The notes beneath the pieces were generated by a model. That model was given only the letters and a program-made list of their open reading frames with translations, had not been told where the DNA came from and ran no database searches. A stretch of 64,000 nucleotides of DNA. It comes from Clostridia bacterium. GTDB taxonomy: Bacteria > Bacillota > Peptococcia > DRI-13 > SM3-B62. Positions 54,580-61,575 of this stretch are shown piece after piece. Position 1 is the stretch's first letter, and every line of letters begins with the position of its first letter. The stretch spans positions 124,001-188,000 of the forward strand of contig JAHDSQ010000012.1 of the NCBI GenBank assembly GCA_018432615.1. The letters run 5' to 3'. The position numbers and the translations under genes were made by a program.

Positions 54580-55656
54580 ATGCGTGATAGTATCAGCAAG
54601 ATAATACCCTATGATCCCGGAAAATCTGTCGATACACTGGAAAAGGAAATAAACAAGCCCATTATCAGGTTTCATGCCAATGAAAGCTTATGGGGTCCTG
54701 CCCCTGCTGTTTTAAATTTTTTACAGGAAGCTATAAAAAATATTATGTACTATCCTGACGGTGGGGCTCAAGAATTAAAGGATTCTCTAAGTGAATACTG
54801 GGGCTTTGAAAAAAACCGTTTCTGCATCGGAAACGGGACAGATGAAATAATTATGATGCTGGCTGCTGCATTCCTAAATCCGGGAGATGAAGCACTTATT
54901 CCGATTCCTACTTTCAGTCAGTACGCCACGGCTGTGACAATTGCAGGAGGATACAACAAATTCGTTGAACAACCATATTCTTCTTTTAAGCTTGAGGAAA
55001 TACTTTCGCAAGCATCTGAAAATACTAAGCTTGTCTTCTTATGTAATCCTAACAATCCCACAGGCACTATATTTACACATACCGACCTGGAATCTTTCCT
55101 GGAGAAATTATCTCCCGAGACGCTGGTGATTCTGGACGAAGCGTATTGCCAATACGCAAACGACCCCGATTTTCCGCGTTCCGAAAAACTGCTGGCTAAA
55201 TATGATAACATGATGGTCATGAGAACCTTTTCAAAAGTTTATAGCCTTGCTGCACTGAGAGTCGGTTATGCAGTAGCGTGTCCGAAGATTATTGAAAAGC
55301 TTGAGAAGGTAAGGCAGCCATTCAATGTCGGTATGCTGGCACAAGGGGCAGCTTCAATCGCCATCAAGGAAGTTGAGTATACAAACAACGTTATCAAAGA
55401 AACAATCAAGGAACGTGATTGGCTTTCAAAACAATTAGCAAAATTAGACCTGCTCGTTCTTCCTTCGCAGACAAATTATCTCCTTGTACAATTCAAAACA
55501 AAATCTGCAGCCACAGTTGCCGAGAAACTATTACAGGAAGGTATTCTTGTCCGCACTATGGCCTCATTTAATCTGCCTGACTGGTTAAGGATTTCCGTAG
55601 GAAAAAGATCGTCCATGGAAAAACTCATTTCCGTTTTAGAAGACATTTTAAATTAG
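54580..55656 (+). CDS. hisC: Histidinol-phosphate aminotransferase
   Basis: PLP-dependent class II aminotransferase of histidine synthesis, 358 residues. Visible: FHANESLWGPAP at the N-terminus, FCIGNGTDEIIMML, the NPNNPTG motif, DEAYCQYA and the PLP Lys in MRTFSKVYSLAALRVGYA. Related aromatic aminotransferases share this fold, so assignment to histidine is likely but not certain, as no other his gene is nearby. AGGAGG precedes the ATG. The gene overlaps mreB tail to tail by 4 bases. Confidence 0.85.
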   Translation: MRDSISKIIPYDPGKSVDTLEKEINKPIIRFHANESLWGPAPAVLNFLQEAIKNIMYYPDGGAQELKDSLSEYWGFEKNRFCIGNGTDEIIMMLAAAFLNPGDEALIPIPTFSQYATAVTIAGGYNKFVEQPYSSFKLEEILSQASENTKLVFLCNPNNPTGTIFTHTDLESFLEKLSPETLVILDEAYCQYANDPDFPRSEKLLAKYDNMMVMRTFSKVYSLAALRVGYAVACPKIIEKLEKVRQPFNVGMLAQGAASIAIKEVEYTNNVIKETIKERDWLSKQLAKLDLLVLPSQTNYLLVQFKTKSAATVAEKLLQEGILVRTMASFNLPDWLRISVGKRSSMEKLISVLEDILN

Positions 55657-56690
55657 TTAACAGCAAATTTCCTTAAAAGCCCTATTTCTTCAAGGGCTTT
55701 TCCTGTTCCCCGAACAACACAAGTTAGAGGGTTTTCGGCAATAAGTACCGGAATGTTAGTTTCTCCGGAAATAAATTTATCGATGTTTTTTAAAAGGGCA
55801 CCACCGCCTGTTAAGACCATACCTGTATCGATAATATCTGAGGCCAATTCAGGCGGTGTTTTTTCCAGCGTTATTCGCACTGCTTGAATAATCGATTGTA
55901 AGGGTTCATGAAGCGCACCGCTGATTTCCGCTGCGGTGACATTTATACTTTTGGGCAGTCCGCTTGCCAAGCTTCTGCCCTTTATTTGATATGTTCTGCC
56001 TTCAGGTGCATCAATGGCATAACCTATTTCGATCTTGGCCATTTCCGCTGTTCGTTCCCCTATATCCATGCTATATTTATTCTTTACATGCCTTACGATA
56101 GCAAGATTCATTTCATCCCCTCCAAAGCGGAGGGACTTACCGACAACAACACCACCCAAGGATAACAGCGCTACTTCGGTCGTACCCCCGCCAATGTCTA
56201 CAACCAAATTCCCCTTTGCCTCAGCAACAGGAAGACCGGCGCCAAATGCTGCTGCTACCGGCTCTTCAATTAGATACGCTTCTTTAGCGCCAGCCTGTTG
56301 AGCAGCCTCCAGCACCGCACGTTTCTCAACCTGTGTTATGCCTAAGGGTACTCCGATTAATACTCGCGGCTTAACGAGACTCATCCCTTTTAGTGTTTTA
56401 GAGATAAAATATTTAAGCATTAATCTTGTGGTATTGTAGTCAGCAATTACACCGTCTCTTAACGGTCTGATGGCAATAATGTTTTGTGGCGTTCTGCCAA
56501 TCATAGCACTTGCTTCACTGCCTACCGCAAGCACATCTCTGCTTTTTGCATCTATAGCCACAACGGACGGTTCTTCGAGGATGATGCCTTTTCCCTTCAA
56601 AAATACAAGTGTATTGGCTGTTCCCAAATCAATACCAATGTCTTTATATATTCTGAGAGAATAAGAACGTTTTCTCTTTCTTGGTCTCAT
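55653..56690 (-). CDS. mreB: MreB/Mbl-type actin homologue, solitary
   Basis: Bacterial actin that directs cell-wall elongation. The 345 residues include the phosphate-1 loop IGIDLGTANTLVFLKGKGI, GVIADYNTTRLMLKYFI, phosphate-2 VDIGGGTTEVA and the adenosine motif LTGGGALLKNIDKFI. The N-terminus carries an unusual basic extension of about 16 residues (RPRKRKRSYSLRIYK) before the conserved core. No mreC or mreD is adjacent, so this is a stand-alone paralogue of the Mbl/MreBH kind. The 3' end overlaps hisC. Confidence 0.93.
   Translation of the reverse strand: MRPRKRKRSYSLRIYKDIGIDLGTANTLVFLKGKGIILEEPSVVAIDAKSRDVLAVGSEASAMIGRTPQNIIAIRPLRDGVIADYNTTRLMLKYFISKTLKGMSLVKPRVLIGVPLGITQVEKRAVLEAAQQAGAKEAYLIEEPVAAAFGAGLPVAEAKGNLVVDIGGGTTEVALLSLGGVVVGKSLRFGGDEMNLAIVRHVKNKYSMDIGERTAEMAKIEIGYAIDAPEGRTYQIKGRSLASGLPKSINVTAAEISGALHEPLQSIIQAVRITLEKTPPELASDIIDTGMVLTGGGALLKNIDKFISGETNIPVLIAENPLTCVVRGTGKALEEIGLLRKFAVN
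55675..55701 (+). terminator. hisC terminator lying inside the mreB 3' coding region
   Basis: AAAAGCCC / GGGCTTTT stem with an 11-base loop, 19 bases after the hisC stop. It is made from codons for the last residues of mreB on the opposite strand, and its A/T flanks allow it to work in either direction. Confidence 0.7.
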
Positions 56691-56776
56691 TAGTCTAAAA
56701 CCTCTTCTTGTCTTAAAAAGTGCATATAAGTATTATTTTCTTTTTTAAAAAAAGAATACAAGGTTGAACTTTTCTA

Positions 56777-56805
56777 TTGCTAATAATCTCAAATGCTTTT
56801 ATAAT
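56777..56805 (+). promoter_or_regulatory. Sigma-A promoter of the decarboxylase gene
   Basis: TTGCTA, 17-base spacer, TATAAT, in the divergent gap between mreB and the decarboxylase. Good match. The minus-strand promoter for mreB is not clear. Confidence 0.7.
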
Positions 56806-56879
56806 GGTTCAGCAGGCATCTTGAAATTAATTATAATTTGTGCTTTATTATACATCCGTCTAGAATGGTGGTGAGTGCA

Positions 56880-58391
56880 ATGCCAAAAAAGATTCTCAAC
56901 CAAAATCAAACACCGCTTTATTCCGCTATTATTAACTACACAGCGGAAGGCACAATCCCTTTTCATGTTCCGGGTCACAAACAGGGCCGTGGGAACAAAG
57001 AATTAACAGATATATTGGGTCAAAATTGCATCAACATGGATCTGACATGCATGGAGGATTTGGATAATATCTGCAATCCTGTTAGTGCGATCAAAGAAGC
57101 AGAGGAGCTAGCCGCACAACTTTACGGGGCTGATAAAGCATATTTTCTTGTCAACGGAACCACAAGCGGTATTCAAGCTATGATTATGAGCGTTTGTGAG
57201 CCGGGTGATAAAATAATTTTACCTCGCAATGTTCATAAATCAGCTATTGGCGGGATAATTCTCAGCGGCGCAAAACCTGTCTATGTCCATACCGAAATAA
57301 ACGAGCAATTTGGAATTGCCATGGGAGTCAAAACAGAGGATATTGCCGCAGCACTAGAGAGTAACCCCGATGCTAAAGCCGTATTCCTGATGAATCCTAT
57401 CTATTATGGGATTGCCTCCAACCTCAAGGAAATCGTGTCTCTTGCCCACTCATATAATATACCTGTTATTGTTGACGAGGCTCACGGGGCTCATCTTGTA
57501 TTTGATGAAAGGCTCCCACAATCATCAATGGAAGCCGGTGCCGATCTGGCTGCCAGCAGCACTCATAAACTTGGAGGTTCTCTGACGCAAAGTTCCTTGT
57601 TGCTACTGCAAGGTTCATTAATAAATCCACAGAAACTCAAAGCCACACTGAATCTAACCCAAACCACCAGTCCTTCCTATATTTTACTGGCTTCCCTTGA
57701 TATCGCCAGAAAACAGCTGGCCTTAAAAGGGCAGCAAATGATTGAGGACACTTATGAACTTGCGATTTGGGCCGGTGAAAGAATAAAAAAAATAGAGGGA
57801 GTACAGGTCATGGACGAGGAAGTTTTAAACTACCAGGGTTCTTATGCCTACGACCCGACCAAAATTGTTATTAACGTCCGTGATTTAGGTCTTTCCGGAT
57901 ATGATGTCGAAAAAATCCTGCGGAAAAAATACCATATTCAGGTTGAGCTTTCCGATCTTTTCAATATCATAATACTAGTATCACTGGGTGACAATAAAGA
58001 AACTCTGAGTATATTGATAGATGCTCTTGCGGAAATAGCCAAGGGACAGAAGCTGCATAACGTGTTTAAATATTTTGTTCCGCTTCCTGCCATTCCTGAA
58101 TCCGTAATATCACCACGAGATGCTTTTTATGCTGAAACAGGGCCCGTCCCGCTATGTGAAGCAGAGGGGGAAATAAGTGCGGAAATGATAATGGCATATC
58201 CGCCCGGTATTCCCATTATATGCCCCGGTGAAAGAATAACCCAGGATGTTATCGACTATGTCAACATCTTAAAAAAGGAAACTGCAGAATTGCAGGGAAC
58301 AGAGGACCCGGACATGGTAAACATCAAGGTTTTAAAGAATCGTCTGGTATTGGTACAAAACGAAGAAAAATTGAATCAAGAAGCCATCTAA
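56880..58391 (+). CDS. Orn/Lys/Arg decarboxylase family PLP enzyme
   Basis: A 503-residue fold-type I amino-acid decarboxylase of the short Gram-positive type (B. subtilis SpeA/YaaO relatives). Visible: TPLYSAIINYTAEGTIPFHVPGHKQGRG, the PLP-contacting FLVNGTTSGIQAMI, VDEAHGAH and the PLP Lys in SSTHKLGGSLTQSS; C-terminal domain with AYPPGIPIICPGERIT. The substrate (arginine, lysine or ornithine) cannot be read from sequence; a polyamine role is likely. The start ATG 56880 follows GGTGGTGAG. Confidence 0.9.
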   Translation: MPKKILNQNQTPLYSAIINYTAEGTIPFHVPGHKQGRGNKELTDILGQNCINMDLTCMEDLDNICNPVSAIKEAEELAAQLYGADKAYFLVNGTTSGIQAMIMSVCEPGDKIILPRNVHKSAIGGIILSGAKPVYVHTEINEQFGIAMGVKTEDIAAALESNPDAKAVFLMNPIYYGIASNLKEIVSLAHSYNIPVIVDEAHGAHLVFDERLPQSSMEAGADLAASSTHKLGGSLTQSSLLLLQGSLINPQKLKATLNLTQTTSPSYILLASLDIARKQLALKGQQMIEDTYELAIWAGERIKKIEGVQVMDEEVLNYQGSYAYDPTKIVINVRDLGLSGYDVEKILRKKYHIQVELSDLFNIIILVSLGDNKETLSILIDALAEIAKGQKLHNVFKYFVPLPAIPESVISPRDAFYAETGPVPLCEAEGEISAEMIMAYPPGIPIICPGERITQDVIDYVNILKKETAELQGTEDPDMVNIKVLKNRLVLVQNEEKLNQEAI

Positions 58392-58395
58392 GTAT

Positions 58396-58417
58396 AACCC
58401 GGCAAAGCCGGGTTTTT
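58396..58417 (+). terminator. Terminator after the decarboxylase gene
   Basis: AACCCGGC / GCCGGGTT stem with an AAA loop, then TTT. It lies in the convergent gap with the L,D-transpeptidase gene. Confidence 0.8.
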
Positions 58418-58431
58418 CATTGTGAATACAA

Positions 58432-59115
58432 CTACAACAAACCCAGCAGTTGGTACTCCTTATAGCCAATCTGTCCGGTTTTAGCCAGACCATAATATTT
58501 CTGAAACTCTAAGACAGCTTTTTCCGTATAATAACCGTAAATGCCGTCGGGGTTACCTTCATAAAATCCCCTGCGCATCAAGATTTCTTGAATATGACTA
58601 ACATCTGAACCCTTATCGCCTTTGTTAAGCCTTTTTAATCCCCCCGACATATAACCGAAAGGATTGCCGACAACAATAACCTCTGTCCCGCTTTTGACCC
58701 ATGGATAGATTTTCTCAACGTCGGAATTATTCATGCGAAAGCAGCCATGGCTTGCCATCGCTCCTATAGACCAAGGTTTATTTGTACCATGGATCCCATA
58801 TGTGCCCCAAGGAACGCTTAATTGCATCCACCTGGTGCCAAATCCTGTCCCCCAATTCGTAGCCTTCCCAACCACTTTCCAATTGCCAATGGGGGAAGGA
58901 CTTTCTGATTTGCCGATAGCAATTGGAAAATCTGCAAAGGCAGCATTATCATCCATAATAATCAGCCTTCTTCTGAAGGTATCAATTAAAACAGTGACCT
59001 TTCCTACAGGTTCACTCTTTTGTTGTTCGGCGTTGACAACGCGGACTGAAGCAATAATACATATAACAGTTAACACAGATACTACAAGACAATAGAGCAT
59101 TCTTTTATTCGACAT
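58432..59115 (-). CDS. L,D-transpeptidase with peptidoglycan-binding domain
   Basis: Secreted or membrane-anchored YkuD enzyme making 3-3 peptidoglycan cross-links. The 227 residues comprise an N-terminal signal helix (about 8-28), the YkuD domain (about 38-155) with YGIHGTNKPWSIGAMASHGCFRM, where the catalytic Cys sits in SHGC, and a C-terminal PG_binding_1 domain (GDKGSDVSHIQEILMRRGFYEGNPDGIYG). The stated start uses the ATG with GGAGG upstream on the minus strand. Convergent with the decarboxylase, divergent from the patatin gene. Confidence 0.93.
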   Translation of the reverse strand: MSNKRMLYCLVVSVLTVICIIASVRVVNAEQQKSEPVGKVTVLIDTFRRRLIIMDDNAAFADFPIAIGKSESPSPIGNWKVVGKATNWGTGFGTRWMQLSVPWGTYGIHGTNKPWSIGAMASHGCFRMNNSDVEKIYPWVKSGTEVIVVGNPFGYMSGGLKRLNKGDKGSDVSHIQEILMRRGFYEGNPDGIYGYYTEKAVLEFQKYYGLAKTGQIGYKEYQLLGLL

Positions 59116-59215
59116 TTTTTACCTCCGAGTGAATTGTTTTGATTTCCCAGGAAATGTAAGTCATGCACCATTCACCCCTAGTACCTCATATAGTGTGGTA
59201 AGGGAGGAAGGAAAC

Positions 59216-60070
59216 ATGGCTCTGGGATTAGTTCTATCGGGTGGGGGTATCAAAGCTGGTGCACATATCGGTGTCCTCAAGGCCTTGCATGAAAATGGTA
59301 TAAAACCGGATGTTGTTTCCGGCACGAGTGCGGGTGCAATTGTAGCCGGTTTGTACGCTTATGGTTACACACCTGAAGAAATAGGGCTCATTGGTAACAG
59401 ATTGGCCAAGAGGTATTATGATGTTGACTATCCTGGTATCTTATCCTCAATTTTTTCTTTTATGTGCCAAGGTACACTCACGATCGACGGATTGATTAAG
59501 GGTAATATCATAGAATCTTACATGCACAGACTTACTAAGGGAACAAAAATTCGCGACGCAAAAATTCCTGTAGCGATAACAGCTGTCGATATCAACAACA
59601 CCAATATTGTCGTGTTTACTTCCTGTATGGAAAGATTATTATGGAGAGATGACTTTTTATTTGTTACCGATAGCTCCTTTGCCGAGGCTATACGCGCAAG
59701 TATCGCCATACCCGGAGTTTTCAAGCCAAAAATCTACCGGAACATGAGGCTTGTGGATGGCGGAATAAGGGCAAATTTACCGGTAGAAATAGTTAGAAGG
59801 ATTGGAGCGGAAAAGGTTATTGCCGTCAATCTGAGCTACAGCGGTTATCCAGTCCCTGGGGTAAGTGATATCTTAGAAATTTCGCTTCAAGCCATTGAAT
59901 TGATGGTTTTTCAGATTACACGACCAAGCATTGAATCTGCGAATATTATCATCTCGCCTGTAATACATGAAGTAAAGCAACGAGAAATGGGGAAAATAGA
60001 CTATATCATTGATTGCGGTTATCGGGCAACAAAAAGCATCATGCCGAAGATAAAGAAACTTATCAATTAA
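59216..60070 (+). CDS. Patatin-like phospholipase (RssA/YlbK type)
   Basis: A 284-residue serine lipase-fold protein. The oxyanion loop SGGGIKAGAHIGVL, nucleophile GTSAGAIVAG (Ser) and DGGIRANLP (Asp) of the Ser-Asp dyad are intact. ATG 59216 follows TAAGGGAGGAAGG; the frame is open upstream without a site. No signal peptide, so a cytoplasmic esterase or lipase is likely; the substrate is unknown. Confidence 0.9.
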   Translation: MALGLVLSGGGIKAGAHIGVLKALHENGIKPDVVSGTSAGAIVAGLYAYGYTPEEIGLIGNRLAKRYYDVDYPGILSSIFSFMCQGTLTIDGLIKGNIIESYMHRLTKGTKIRDAKIPVAITAVDINNTNIVVFTSCMERLLWRDDFLFVTDSSFAEAIRASIAIPGVFKPKIYRNMRLVDGGIRANLPVEIVRRIGAEKVIAVNLSYSGYPVPGVSDILEISLQAIELMVFQITRPSIESANIIISPVIHEVKQREMGKIDYIIDCGYRATKSIMPKIKKLIN

Positions 60071-60099
60071 TAACTGCAATTTTCAACACACAAAGAAGG

Positions 60100-60129
60100 T
60101 TCACTTTTACCGATGTAGAAGGTTATAAT
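60100..60129 (+). promoter_or_regulatory. Candidate promoter for miaB
   Basis: TTCACT, 18-base spacer, TATAAT, 45 bases before miaB. Confidence 0.5.
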
Positions 60130-60174
60130 AATAGTATGTCCCGGTTAATAGTCCAAATTTCAAGGAAGTGAACA

Positions 60175-61497
60175 GTGTTGAAAAAGTACCATATAGAAAC
60201 TTATGGATGTCAAGCCAATGAACACGATTCGGAAATAATGGCAGGTATCCTGCAGGAAATGGGTTATGAGAATACAAAAAAGGTAGAAGAAGCCGACATC
60301 GTTCTTTTTAATACTTGTTGTGTAAGGGAAAAAGCAGAAAACAAGGTATTAAGTAGAGTAGGGGAGATAAAGGAATTAAGAACAAAAAGGCCCGATGTCA
60401 TCATTGGCATTGCCGGTTGTATGACGCAACAGAATAATATGCCCCGTCATATATTGCATCGCGCTCCTCACGTAAATCTTATCTTTGGCACTCATAATAT
60501 CCAGGATTTGCCTCGTTTAATAAACAACCTGCTCGAAAAAAAGGAAACACCTCAAGTTGCAGTTCTTCCTGATAGCCAAGAAATTATCGAGGGTCTTCCT
60601 ACCTGCAGACAATTCCCTTATAAGGCTCTGGTGCATATCACCTACGGCTGTAATAACTATTGTTCATATTGTATTGTTCCTTATGTAAGAGGACGTGAGA
60701 AGAGTAGAGAGCCGCAAAACATTCTCCAAGAGCTTTCGCTTCTTGCCAAAGACGGTGTCAAGGAAATTATGCTATTAGGACAGAACGTCAACTCCTACGG
60801 CAAAGATCTAAAGACACCTTTTGATTTTGCCGATCTTTTAGAAAAGGTTCATAAAATCCAAGAAATAGAGAGAATCCGTTATATGACGTCACACCCGCGG
60901 GATTTTTCGGACAAGCTCATCGATTCCATTAAAAATCTGCCTCGTGTTTGCCGCCATTTCCACCTACCGGTCCAGTCGGGAAGCGATAAAATATTAAAAC
61001 TAATGAACCGTGGTTACACCAGAGGTTATTACCTGAATCTAATCGATAAAATCAAACATAATTTTCCCCAAGCCAGTATTACCACTGACATAATAGTTGG
61101 ATTTCCGGGTGAAGAGGAAAAAGATTTTGCACAAACATTAAGTCTTGTTGAAGAAGTAGGGTTCGATTCCGCCTTCACATTCAAGTATTCACCTCGCAGC
61201 GGCACACCCGCAGCTAGAATAACAGAACAAGTAGACGAGAATATCAAAAAGGACAGGCTGCAAATACTAATGGATGTCCAAAACAGAATAAGCCTCAAAA
61301 AAAATCTTCTTTTAGAGGGAAAAAACATGTCAGTCCTTGTTGAAGGCCCCAGTAAAACCTCCGGCCAGATATTCTCCGGTCGGTCGGATACCAATAAAAC
61401 AGTGTTGTTTGAGGGCAGACAGGAATTAATAGGGGAATTAATCACCGTCAGGATACAAAAGGCCCAAACATGGATCTTAAAAGGAGAAGTAATTTAA
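60175..61497 (+). CDS. miaB: tRNA-2-methylthio-N6-dimethylallyladenosine synthase MiaB
   Basis: Radical-SAM methylthiotransferase acting on A37 of tRNAs reading U-starting codons. The 440 residues contain the N-terminal cluster Cys residues (ETYGCQANEHDSE, NTCCVREKAENKV, AGCMTQ), the radical-SAM motif YGCNNYCSYCIVPYVRGRE, and a C-terminal TRAM domain. The start is GTG 60175 or TTG 60178, behind CAAGGAAGTG. MiaB-mutS is a conserved pair in Firmicutes. Confidence 0.96.
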   Translation: MLKKYHIETYGCQANEHDSEIMAGILQEMGYENTKKVEEADIVLFNTCCVREKAENKVLSRVGEIKELRTKRPDVIIGIAGCMTQQNNMPRHILHRAPHVNLIFGTHNIQDLPRLINNLLEKKETPQVAVLPDSQEIIEGLPTCRQFPYKALVHITYGCNNYCSYCIVPYVRGREKSREPQNILQELSLLAKDGVKEIMLLGQNVNSYGKDLKTPFDFADLLEKVHKIQEIERIRYMTSHPRDFSDKLIDSIKNLPRVCRHFHLPVQSGSDKILKLMNRGYTRGYYLNLIDKIKHNFPQASITTDIIVGFPGEEEKDFAQTLSLVEEVGFDSAFTFKYSPRSGTPAARITEQVDENIKKDRLQILMDVQNRISLKKNLLLEGKNMSVLVEGPSKTSGQIFSGRSDTNKTVLFEGRQELIGELITVRIQKAQTWILKGEVI

Positions 61498-61504
61498 GAG
61501 AGTA

Positions 61505-61513
61505 TGGTATAAT
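61505..61513 (+). promoter_or_regulatory. Extended -10 promoter of mutS
   Basis: TGGTATAAT between miaB and mutS, 62 bases before the mutS start. No clear -35. Confidence 0.5.
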
Positions 61514-61575
61514 GAAAAGATAAATTATTAACGGACAATTAAGCGCATGTATAGATTGGAGTGCAGTGAACCGAT

